From SHZI01 sp963802215 (GTDB lineage: Bacteria > Pseudomonadota > Gammaproteobacteria > Steroidobacterales > GCA-2729495), in the NCBI GenBank assembly GCA_963802215.1, contig CAWDHQ010000001.1, forward strand, positions 806,001-870,000: DNA of 64,000 nt, read 5' to 3'. The first letter of the stretch is position 1. Each line of letters starts with the position of its first letter. The notes below the pieces were generated by a model. That model was not told the DNA's origin, searched no databases, and was given only the letters and a program-made list of their open reading frames with translations. Both the position numbers and the translations under genes were made by a program. Shown here piece after piece: positions 26,071 through 34,024 of the stretch.

Positions 26071-28725
26071 ATGAAGAGAATGCTCGTCAATGCAACTCAG
26101 GAAGAAGAGTTGCGCGTTGCAATGGTCGATGGCCAGCGGCTGTTTGATCTAGATATCGAGAGCCAGTCCCGGGAACAGAAGAAAGCCAACATCTACAAGG
26201 GCCGGATCACGCGGATCGAGCCCAGCCTCGACGCGGCCTTCATCGAGTACGGCGCCGACCGCCACGGCTTCCTGCCACTGAAGGAAGTCTCCCCCGAGTA
26301 CTTCGTCAACCAGCCGGGTGCCGACGGACGTATCAACATCCGCGAGGTCCTGCGCGAGGGCCAGGATATCGTCATCCAGGTCGAGAAAGAGGAGCGCGGC
26401 ACCAAGGGCGCCGCCCTGACGACCTTCATCAGCCTCGCCGGCCGGTTCATCGTACTGATGCCGAACAACCCCGGCGCAGGCGGCGTGTCCCGGCGCATCA
26501 GCGACAGCGAGCGCGACGAGATGCGCGAGGCCCTCAACAGCATCGAGGTCCCCGAGGGCATGGGCGTCATCGTCCGGACAGCCGGCGTTGGCCGGTCCCC
26601 CGAGGAACTCAAGTGGGACATGGACTACCTGCTGGGGATCTGGGAGGCCATCAAGAAGGCCGTGGTCAGCCGCCCCGCTCCCTTCCTGATCTTCCAGGAC
26701 AGCAACGCCATCATCCGCGCCCTCCGCGATCACCTCGCAAACGACGTGGGCGAGATCCTGATCGATGACGACAAGGCCTACGAGGAGGCCCGCCAGTTCG
26801 TCGAACGGGCGATGCCACAGAACCTGCGCAAGCTCCGCCAGTACAGCGACCCGGTACCCCTGTTCACCCGCTACCAGATCGAGAGCCAGATCGAGTCAGC
26901 CTTTTCCCACACGGTCGAACTGCCATCCGGCGGCAGCATCGTGATCGACCACACCGAGGCCCTGGTGTCCATCGACATCAACTCGGCGCGGGCGACCAAG
27001 GGCGGCGACATCGAGGCCACGGCCTACGCGACCAACCTGGAGGCGGCCGAGGAAATCGCCCGGCAGCTGCGTCTCCGGGACCTGGGCGGCCTCATCGTGA
27101 TCGACTTCATCGACATGGGTCCCCAGCGCAACCAGCGCGAGGTCGAGAACCGGCTCCGCGACGCGGTGCGCATGGACCGGGCCCGCGTTCAGATCGGCAA
27201 GATTTCGCGCTTCGGCCTGCTCGAGATGTCGCGGCAGCGGCTGCGACCCTCGCTGGGTGAATCTGCCCACCAGACCTGCCCGCGCTGCAGTGGCATGGGC
27301 CACATCCGCAGCGTCGAGTCACTGGCCCTGGCGGTACTGCGGCTGATCGGCGAGGAGACGCGCAAGGACCGGACCTCCAAGGTGATCGCGCAGCTGCCGG
27401 TGGACGTGGCGAACTACCTGCTGAACGAGAAGCGGGAATGGATCCGCACCATCGAGGCCCGCGACAACCTGCAGATCGTGCTCGTCGCCAACCCGGACCT
27501 GCAGACGCCGAATTACACCCTGCGCCGGGTGCGGGACGACCAGACCGCGCTGCCCGAGAATTCCGGAGCGAGCTATCAGCTCGTGGAGCCCACTGAAGAA
27601 AAGGCCCAGGACCTGGAGGAGGTCGGGCCGCAGCGGCCGAAGCCCCAGGCGCCGGCCGTGGCGAGTGTCCTCCCCTCCACCCCAGCCCCGACACCACCGC
27701 CCGAGCCGGCTGCCGCCGCGCCCGTGGCAGCAGCCGTTGCTACCCCTGGCTTGTTCACGCGCCTGAAGGTGTTCCTGTTCGGCTCCGGCCAGCCGGAGGC
27801 ACCCGCCCGGGAAACGGAGCCCCCGCGCCGGGCCGACCAGGGGCACCGCGGCCGGTCGGAAGGGCGTGGCGAAGGCCGTGGCGACGGACGGCAGCAGGGC
27901 CGCCACCGCGGCCCCGGCGGCGATCGTTCCGGACCCCGGCGCGGCAACCGGCCGCCCCGGCGGGAATTCGACGCGAGCCAGCCCCGTCCGCCACGGCCTG
28001 ACGGCCGGCCGGAGGGCGGGCCTTCAGATTCCCGCAGCGGCGAGCAGCGGGGCAATGCCGACGGGCGCCCGGCAGCGGACGCTCGCGGTGATCAGCGCCG
28101 CGACGGCAACCGGGGTGGCGAGAACCGCGGCGCCCCGGGATCAGGCGCTCCCGACGGCCAGGGCCAGGGGGCGCGCACGGGCAGCGGTGACCGTTCACGC
28201 CGCAACCGGCGGCGGCGCGGCGGCGCTGATCGGGACGGCCCGCGCGAGGGCCAGCCCGGCGACGGGCAGCCCCGGGATGGCCAGCGTGACCGCCAGCCCC
28301 GGGCCGACGGCCCGCGGGGGGACAGCCCGGCACAGGACACGAGCCGGGAGACCGCCGCACCGGAGACGGCGGCGCACGACCCGCATCAGGACACGCAGCC
28401 CATGCTGACGCCGATCCGTCCTGCCATCGTCCAGGCGCCGGTTCCGCCACCGCCCCCAAGGATCGAGCCACGACCCGAGGCGCCCGTGCGGAGCACGCCC
28501 GCATCCGAGCCCTACATCGAGCGGGGTACCGAGCGGAAGCTGCCCTGGGAGTCGGGCGGCGTATCGCCGGCCGCATCGCCCGTTCCGTCGATCAGTGCGC
28601 CACCGAGCGCCCCGGCCGCCGCAGCGCCGCCTCCTCCGCCTCCGCGCCCGGCCACGACGCACACGGTCTGGACCGGCACGGCCGGCGGCGGCGACAGCAG
28701 CAGCAGGGAGTCCGGGCAGGACTAG
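26071..28725 (+). CDS. rne: Ribonuclease E
   Basis: Endoribonuclease of 884 residues that starts mRNA decay and processes rRNA and tRNA at the inner membrane. The catalytic half has the S1 domain (YKGRITRIEPSLDAAFIEY), a 5' sensor, the DNase I-like part with SIDINSARATKGGDIEATA and VIDFIDMG (metal-binding aspartates), and the zinc link CPRCSGMGH near residue 408. From about residue 560 the sequence is disordered: Arg/Gly/Asp-rich repeats (GRGEGRGDGRQQGRHRG, then DRDGPREGQPGDGQ-like), then a Pro/Ala-rich end with a conserved-looking ERKLPWESGG segment near the C-terminus. Such tails bind RNA and degradosome partners. RBS AGGG precedes the ATG. Confidence 0.97.
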   Translation: MKRMLVNATQEEELRVAMVDGQRLFDLDIESQSREQKKANIYKGRITRIEPSLDAAFIEYGADRHGFLPLKEVSPEYFVNQPGADGRINIREVLREGQDIVIQVEKEERGTKGAALTTFISLAGRFIVLMPNNPGAGGVSRRISDSERDEMREALNSIEVPEGMGVIVRTAGVGRSPEELKWDMDYLLGIWEAIKKAVVSRPAPFLIFQDSNAIIRALRDHLANDVGEILIDDDKAYEEARQFVERAMPQNLRKLRQYSDPVPLFTRYQIESQIESAFSHTVELPSGGSIVIDHTEALVSIDINSARATKGGDIEATAYATNLEAAEEIARQLRLRDLGGLIVIDFIDMGPQRNQREVENRLRDAVRMDRARVQIGKISRFGLLEMSRQRLRPSLGESAHQTCPRCSGMGHIRSVESLALAVLRLIGEETRKDRTSKVIAQLPVDVANYLLNEKREWIRTIEARDNLQIVLVANPDLQTPNYTLRRVRDDQTALPENSGASYQLVEPTEEKAQDLEEVGPQRPKPQAPAVASVLPSTPAPTPPPEPAAAAPVAAAVATPGLFTRLKVFLFGSGQPEAPARETEPPRRADQGHRGRSEGRGEGRGDGRQQGRHRGPGGDRSGPRRGNRPPRREFDASQPRPPRPDGRPEGGPSDSRSGEQRGNADGRPAADARGDQRRDGNRGGENRGAPGSGAPDGQGQGARTGSGDRSRRNRRRRGGADRDGPREGQPGDGQPRDGQRDRQPRADGPRGDSPAQDTSRETAAPETAAHDPHQDTQPMLTPIRPAIVQAPVPPPPPRIEPRPEAPVRSTPASEPYIERGTERKLPWESGGVSPAASPVPSISAPPSAPAAAAPPPPPPRPATTHTVWTGTAGGGDSSSRESGQD

Positions 28726-28743
28726 CCGGGCGGCAGCAACGAT

Positions 28744-29322
28744 CTAGCGGGCGCCCTCGCCGGGAGTTCCGGCGGGGGCGCCCGCCGCTTCGCCCCGGCG
28801 ACGGGCGGCCATCCTTTCGAGTTCGTCGAGCAGGCCGGCCATGGCTTCCTCGACCATGTCGAGCACCCGTTCGAAACCCAGCATGCCCCCGTAGTAGGGA
28901 TCGGGCACGCTGCGGCGGCCACCGGCGTCACCGGCAAACTCCAGCAGCAGGCGCACCTTGCCGTGGTGCTCCTCTGCCGCAAGCTCGAGCAGCGCGGCGT
29001 GATTCTCATCGTCCATCGCCAGGACGAGGTCGAAGCGCTCGAAATCCTCCGGCGTCACGCGCCGGGCACGGAGGCTGGAAATGTCCACGCCCCGGCGCAG
29101 GGCCGCGGCCTGGGCCCGGGCATCCGGCGGCGCGCCATGGTGATAGCCGTGGGTGCCCGCCGAGTCGATCTCCACCGGAAGCGGCATGGCCCGCTCCGCG
29201 ACTCGCTGGCGCAGCACGCCCTCGGCCATGGGCGAGCGGCAGATGTTGCCCATGCAGACGAGCAGAACCCGCACCGACGGTTTCGCCGCCGTGGCAGAGG
29301 ACTTTCGTCGGAACAGCTTCAC
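28744..29322 (-). CDS. Low-molecular-weight protein tyrosine phosphatase
   Basis: Cytoplasmic LMW-PTP of 192 residues. The P-loop CMGNICRSP (C-x5-R-S) starts near residue 23 and the acidic DPYYGG near the C-terminal third provides the general acid. An N-terminal basic extension of about 17 residues and an Ala/Gly/Glu-rich C-terminal tail exceed the usual 150-160 residue length. The tail is encoded by a long GC-rich inverted repeat (28748-28785) with no T-run. Start overlaps the kdsB stop by four bases, so it belongs to the exbB-exbD-msbA-lpxK-kdsB unit. Confidence 0.92.
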   Translation of the reverse strand: MKLFRRKSSATAAKPSVRVLLVCMGNICRSPMAEGVLRQRVAERAMPLPVEIDSAGTHGYHHGAPPDARAQAAALRRGVDISSLRARRVTPEDFERFDLVLAMDDENHAALLELAAEEHHGKVRLLLEFAGDAGGRRSVPDPYYGGMLGFERVLDMVEEAMAGLLDELERMAARRRGEAAGAPAGTPGEGAR

Positions 29323-30080
29323 GCGGCACCTCCCGTGCGCCGCAGGAACTCTGCAGCGCGGTCCAGATCTTCCGGCGTGTCCACGTCCGGCCCGAGCAAG
29401 TCTCGGGCCACGGCCACGCGGATTTCAAGGCCAAGCCACAGCGCGCGAAGCTGCTCCAGGCTCTCGGAGACTTCGAGCGGGCAGGCGGGCGCTGCGGCAA
29501 GGCGGCGCAAGGCACCTGCCCGGTAGGCGTACAGGCCAACGTGCCGGAAGCTCTCCGGCGCATCCGCAGTTCCCGAGTGGCTGGTCGCGGGAATCGGCGA
29601 CCGGCTGAAGTACAGGGCGCGGCCCCCGGCATCACTGACGACCTTCACGACATGGGAGCTGCGGTAGTCCTCGATCGTCGCAATGGGCGTGCACAACGTC
29701 GCCATCGCGGCACCCGGCCAGGCCACGAGCAGTTCCGCCACCTGGTCGATGGCGGCCGGCGGAATCAGCGGCGCATCCCCCTGCACGTTCACGACCACCG
29801 CATCGTCCGGCCAGGCACGGGCCTCGGCGACTTCCGCCGCGCGCTCCGTTCCGGAACGGTGGCTGGCGCAGGTCATCAGGACCTCCGCGCCAAAACCGCG
29901 AGCCACCGTCGCAATCCGCTCGTCATCCGTGGCGACGACCACGTCGGCGGCAGCGCTTCGGGACGCCTGGCGCCAGACGTGCTCCAGCAGCGGGCGGCCG
30001 GCCAGCAGGGCCAGCGCCTTGCCGGGAAAGCGCGACGACGCGAAACGCGCCGGAATCACCACATGAAACTTGCCGCTCAT
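29319..30080 (-). CDS. kdsB: 3-deoxy-manno-octulosonate cytidylyltransferase
   Basis: Activates Kdo as CMP-Kdo for lipopolysaccharide core synthesis. The 253-residue nucleotidyltransferase begins HVVIPARFASSRFPGKALA and has VVVATDDERI, DAVVVNVQGDAPLIPP and RSPIPA, with the C-terminal SLEQLRALWLGLEIRVAV and GPDVDTPEDLDRA. Start at ATG 30080, one base overlapping the lpxK stop (TGATG). Upstream open codons belong to lpxK. Confidence 0.96.
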   Translation of the reverse strand: MSGKFHVVIPARFASSRFPGKALALLAGRPLLEHVWRQASRSAAADVVVATDDERIATVARGFGAEVLMTCASHRSGTERAAEVAEARAWPDDAVVVNVQGDAPLIPPAAIDQVAELLVAWPGAAMATLCTPIATIEDYRSSHVVKVVSDAGGRALYFSRSPIPATSHSGTADAPESFRHVGLYAYRAGALRRLAAAPACPLEVSESLEQLRALWLGLEIRVAVARDLLGPDVDTPEDLDRAAEFLRRTGGAA

Positions 30081-31102
30081 CACATCGATCCCAACTTCTG
30101 AAGCCCGCGCAGTCGCCCGAGGATCTGCGTGCCAGCCGCCTCCGGAACATCCAGCTGGAGTGCCGCGACCCACACCGGGCAGCCGCCGTGGACCGGGCGG
30201 TACTTTACGGCGTCCTTTTCCGTCATGACGATCGGCAGGCTGCTGGACCGGGCCAGGGCGTCCAGGTCGACACGCCCGTGGTCGGGTACCGGCACCGCCT
30301 CGACCTGGAGGCCTGCGGCGGCCAACTGGGCGTGGAAGCGGCCGGGATTGCCAATGCCGGCAACCGCGCGTACCGCCTGCCCGCGCAGCACATCCAGAGC
30401 GCAGTGAACGCTTCCGTCCAGCGCCCGCAACCTGCCGATCCGCGACTGCAGGCTGAACTCGCCCTCCCCCGCGTGTGCGCCGTTCACCAGCACCAGGTCG
30501 ACCGTCCGCAGGCGCGCGGCGCCCTCGCGCAAGGGACCGGCCGGCAGCAGAAGGCCGTTGCCCAGCCGGCGCTCGCCATCGAGCACGGCAATTTCCAGGT
30601 CCCGGTGTAGCCGGTAATGCTGGAGACCATCGTCAGCAATTACGACGTTCACGCGCTCCTCGAGCAGTCGCCGTCCCGCCGCCACCCGGTCGGCATGCAC
30701 GCAGACCGGCACTCCGGTCTGGCGATGGAGCAGCAGTGGCTCGTCACCAACGTCGGCCGCGTCGTCTTCGGCGCTCACCAGGCGCGGCACCGGCGAGGGC
30801 CGTCCGCCGTAGCCGCGGCTGACGATGCCGGGACGCAGGCCCGCTTCGAGGAGAAGACCCGCCAGCCAGGCGGTGACCGGGGTCTTGCCGGTGCCGCCCA
30901 CCGTGATGTTGCCCACGACGACAACAGGCACCGGCAGCCGGTGAACGGCGAACCACCCTGCCCGGTAGGCCAGGCGGCGAAATCCCGTGACGAGCCCGAA
31001 CACGGCCGCGAACGGCAGCAGCAGCCAGGCCAGCGGTGAACGCCCGTACCACAGCGCCTGGAGGCGCCTGTCCAGGCCGGGGGCCGGTTCAGGCGACGTC
31101 AT
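30080..31102 (-). CDS. lpxK: Tetraacyldisaccharide 4'-kinase
   Basis: Phosphorylates the lipid A precursor at the 4' position at the inner membrane. The 340-residue P-loop protein has an N-terminal membrane-associated helix (LAWLLLPFAAVFGLVTGF), Walker A VVGNITVGGTGKTPVTAWL near residues 61-79, GIVSRGYGG, VCVHADRVAAGRRL and NVVIADDGLQHYRLHRDL. Start overlaps msbA by 14 bases. Next to msbA and kdsB, so it is part of a lipid A/LPS block. Confidence 0.95.
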   Translation of the reverse strand: MTSPEPAPGLDRRLQALWYGRSPLAWLLLPFAAVFGLVTGFRRLAYRAGWFAVHRLPVPVVVVGNITVGGTGKTPVTAWLAGLLLEAGLRPGIVSRGYGGRPSPVPRLVSAEDDAADVGDEPLLLHRQTGVPVCVHADRVAAGRRLLEERVNVVIADDGLQHYRLHRDLEIAVLDGERRLGNGLLLPAGPLREGAARLRTVDLVLVNGAHAGEGEFSLQSRIGRLRALDGSVHCALDVLRGQAVRAVAGIGNPGRFHAQLAAAGLQVEAVPVPDHGRVDLDALARSSSLPIVMTEKDAVKYRPVHGGCPVWVAALQLDVPEAAGTQILGRLRGLQKLGSM

Positions 31103-32870
31103 CCCGGAACTGCAGCTTGTAGAGGTGCGCGTAATGCCCGCCGGCGGCCAGCAGGTCGGCGTGGCTGCCGGACTCCAGGATCCGGCCCTCGGCCATCACG
31201 AGGATGCGGTCCGCCTGCTCCACCGTGGAGAGCCGGTGCGCAATCACGAACGTGGTGCGGTCCTGCATGAGCCGGCCCAGGGCGTCCTGGATGCGGCGCT
31301 CGGATTCCGTGTCCAGCGCCGAAGTGGCTTCGTCGAGGATCAGGATCGGCGCGTTCTTCAGCAGGGCACGGGCAATCGCGATCCGCTGGCGCTGCCCGCC
31401 GGACAGGAGCACGCCCCGGTCCCCCACCCAGGTATCGAGGCCCTCCGGGAGCTGAGTGGTGAACTCATCCACGTAGGCCGCCCGCGCGGCGGCCTCCACA
31501 TCGGCCCGGGAGACGGAACTGAGCGTCCCGTAGGCGATGTTGCCGGCGATCGTGTCATTGAACAGCACTACCTCCTGGCTGACGAGGCTGATCTGGTTGC
31601 GCAGGGCCGTCAGCGTGTAGTCCTGTACCGGGCGGTCATCGATGAGCACCGAGCCGTGCTCGGCGTCGTAGAAGCGCGGCAGGAGACCGACCAGAGTCGT
31701 CTTGCCGCTGCCGGACTTGCCGACGATGGCCACTGTCTGCCCCGCCGGGACCCGCAGGTTGATGTTCCGTAGGACGAGCCCCTTTTCGGCCGCGTACTCG
31801 AAGCTGACGTCACGGAACTCCACCTGGCCACGCAGGCGGACGGGCGCCAGGATGCCCGTGTCCCGCTCGACGTCCTCGTCCAGCAGCTCGAAGACGCTGG
31901 CCCCGGCCGCAATTCCCTGCTGCAGCGACACGTTGACGCCCGTCAGCGCGCGCAACGGCCGCATGAGCAGCAGCAGCGCGGTAATGAAGGCGCCAAAATC
32001 CCCAACGTCCAGCGCGGAGCGCACCGAATCCTGGTTGGCGACAAACACGATTCCGGCCATGCCCACCGCCGCCAGGAGCGCCGTGACGCCATCGCCCGCG
32101 GCGCGGGTGGCAAACAGGCGCATGTTCATGCGCCTGTTCCGCTCGTTTGCCGCTTCGAACCGGCGTCGCTCGTAATCCTGCCCGTTGAATATCTTGATTA
32201 TTCGATGGCTCTGCAGTGTCTCGCCGGTTATGCGGGTGAGCTCGCCCATGGACTCCTGGATCCGGCTGCTGTAGCGCCGGAACATCCGGCTCAGCACACG
32301 GATCAGCAACGCCAGCAAGGGAGCCGCGACGAACACGAAAGCCGACAGCGGCGGGCTCAGGTAGACCATGTAGGCCACGAGGCCGATCGCCGTCAGGCTA
32401 TCCCTGATCAGGACCGTGACGACGTTCGACGCTGCGGCAGCGATCTGTTCGATGTTGAAGGTCAGCTTGGACAGCAGCGTGCCGCTGGACGCCGCGTCGT
32501 AGAACCGGGTTGGCAGGTTCAGGAACCTGTCGAAGACGAGGGCCCGCACACTCTTGATCACCTGCCGGCCGATCCAGCCGAGACTGTAGGTCGTGGCGAA
32601 TTCCGCAGCTCCCCGCACGAGGAAAAGGACCATGATCCCCAGGGGCAGCCAGCGGCGAATGAGCTCGCCCCGCGGGTCGAGGGTGTCGACCGGGGCGTCG
32701 ATGGTTGCCAGGAGCTGCTTGACCAGCCAGGCAAAGCCGGTGTCGGTAGCCGCGTAGAACGCCATGCCGACCGCGGCAATGATGAAGACGGCCCAGTGAG
32801 GCCTGGCGAACGAGAGGAGGCGCCGGTAGATCGCCGATGGCGCCACACTCCGCGAACTGCCGCTGCTCAA
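31089..32870 (-). CDS. msbA: Lipid A export ABC transporter MsbA
   Basis: Half-transporter of 593 residues that flips lipid A-core across the inner membrane. Six hydrophobic segments lie in residues 20-320. The ATPase domain has Walker A GKSGSGKTTLVGLL, signature LSGGQRQRIAIARALL and Walker B ILILDEATSALD. TTG-type upstream codons were not used: ATG 32870 places the protein seven bases after exbD. Placement beside lpxK strongly supports MsbA over other ABC exporters. Confidence 0.93.
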   Translation of the reverse strand: MSSGSSRSVAPSAIYRRLLSFARPHWAVFIIAAVGMAFYAATDTGFAWLVKQLLATIDAPVDTLDPRGELIRRWLPLGIMVLFLVRGAAEFATTYSLGWIGRQVIKSVRALVFDRFLNLPTRFYDAASSGTLLSKLTFNIEQIAAAASNVVTVLIRDSLTAIGLVAYMVYLSPPLSAFVFVAAPLLALLIRVLSRMFRRYSSRIQESMGELTRITGETLQSHRIIKIFNGQDYERRRFEAANERNRRMNMRLFATRAAGDGVTALLAAVGMAGIVFVANQDSVRSALDVGDFGAFITALLLLMRPLRALTGVNVSLQQGIAAGASVFELLDEDVERDTGILAPVRLRGQVEFRDVSFEYAAEKGLVLRNINLRVPAGQTVAIVGKSGSGKTTLVGLLPRFYDAEHGSVLIDDRPVQDYTLTALRNQISLVSQEVVLFNDTIAGNIAYGTLSSVSRADVEAAARAAYVDEFTTQLPEGLDTWVGDRGVLLSGGQRQRIAIARALLKNAPILILDEATSALDTESERRIQDALGRLMQDRTTFVIAHRLSTVEQADRILVMAEGRILESGSHADLLAAGGHYAHLYKLQFRDDVA

Positions 32871-32877
32871 GCTGCCC

Positions 32878-33306
32878 TCACTCGGCTGGCCGCGATCGTA
32901 CCGTCGTGATCCGGACCTCGACGAATCCCAGGCGACCGGCCACGTCCATCGCCGTCACCACGTCCTGATGGCTGGCCCGTCCGTCGGCACTGACGGTCAC
33001 GTGGCGCGCGCGGACCCGGGGAATGACCTTGCGGACGGCGGCCTCGAGGGTCTCGGGGCGGGAGTCCACGAGCGCCCTGCCATTCACGCGAAACTCACCC
33101 TGGCCCGTGACGGTGATCTCGAGTTCCTCGCGGCCTGCGGGCACATCCGAGCTCACACCGGCTTCCGGCAGGCGAATGGCGATCTGGGACGGACGGACGA
33201 AGGTCGTGGTGAGCATGAAGAAGATCAGGAGCAACAGCACCACATCCACGAGTGAGACCACGTTCAGCTCCGGCTCCTCGCGCAGCCTGCGGTTGGCGAG
33301 GTTCAT
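32878..33306 (-). CDS. exbD: ExbD/TolR-type proton channel subunit
   Basis: 142-residue inner-membrane protein with one N-terminal membrane helix. The essential Asp is in NVVSLVDVVLLLLIFFMLT (Asp21), followed by a periplasmic domain of about 95 residues. With ExbB it forms a proton channel that powers an outer-membrane or Tol-Pal-like process. It begins inside the exbB stop codon (four-base overlap) and precedes msbA. No tonB or tolA gene lies nearby, so the partner is unknown. Confidence 0.88.
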   Translation of the reverse strand: MNLANRRLREEPELNVVSLVDVVLLLLIFFMLTTTFVRPSQIAIRLPEAGVSSDVPAGREELEITVTGQGEFRVNGRALVDSRPETLEAAVRKVIPRVRARHVTVSADGRASHQDVVTAMDVAGRLGFVEVRITTVRSRPAE

Positions 33307-33950
33307 GTCGCGGACCGGGACCGGCCGAGGGTGTCGACGAACTGCTTGCGCTGGAGCGCCTCGACCATGGCGATGGCCTCCTTCTCCATCTGCACCACGA
33401 GGCCATCGACGCGGCCGCGCAGATAGCGGTAGGCGATCAGCGCGGGTATGGCGACCATCAGCCCCGCGGCCGTCGTGATCAGCGCCTCGGAGATGCCGCC
33501 GGCAAGCGACGCAGGATCACCCGCACCGCCGGTCGTCAGGGCGGAAAAGGTCCTGATCATTCCGGTGACCGTGCCGAGAAGGCCGAGCAGCGGTGACACC
33601 GCGGCGATAGAGCCCAGCGTATTGAGGTAGCGTTCCAGCTCGTGGACCACGTGCCGGCCCGTATCCTCCACCGCCTCCTTCATGATGGAGCGATCCTGCT
33701 GGCGGCTGGCCAGTCCGGCTGCCAGGACCTGGCCCAGGGGGGAGTTGGCACGCAGGTCCTGGATGTGCTGGTGGTTCAGCTGATTGCTGCTGACCCAGTC
33801 CCACACCTGCCGCGACAGGTCCCGGGGCACCACGCGGCCGGGCTGGAGCGTCCAGAGCCGCTCGAGGATGATGGCAACAGCTACGACGGAACAGAGAATG
33901 ATGGGCACCATCACCCAGCCGCCGGCAATCACTATTTCGAGCATGCGCAC
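33303..33950 (-). CDS. exbB: ExbB/TolQ-type proton channel subunit
   Basis: 215-residue MotA/TolQ/ExbB protein with three hydrophobic segments (about 8-28, 115-135 and 150-172). The family core is LNTLGSIAAVSPLLGLLGT and ALITTAAGLMVAIPALIAY. ATG 33950 or ATG 33944 could be the start. First gene of the leftward exbB-exbD-msbA-lpxK-kdsB-phosphatase unit; the comEC gene upstream ends 74 nt before it. Confidence 0.9.
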   Translation of the reverse strand: MRMLEIVIAGGWVMVPIILCSVVAVAIILERLWTLQPGRVVPRDLSRQVWDWVSSNQLNHQHIQDLRANSPLGQVLAAGLASRQQDRSIMKEAVEDTGRHVVHELERYLNTLGSIAAVSPLLGLLGTVTGMIRTFSALTTGGAGDPASLAGGISEALITTAAGLMVAIPALIAYRYLRGRVDGLVVQMEKEAIAMVEALQRKQFVDTLGRSRSAT

Positions 33951-34024
33951 CCGTTCCGCAGCAGTCGGGCGTCACTATACATTGACCTCCGCAGGTCGTC
34001 ACAGGCACGGCCTCGACCGCAATA

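Noticed and set aside
25639..26090. Short open frames on both strands in the rne leader
   Set aside because: No RBS, no similarity and strong hairpins across the region; better explained as untranslated leader.
28748..28785. Large GC inverted repeat as a terminator after rne
   Set aside because: It lies inside the 3' end of the phosphatase gene and has no T-run; probably reflects Gly/Ala-rich codons.
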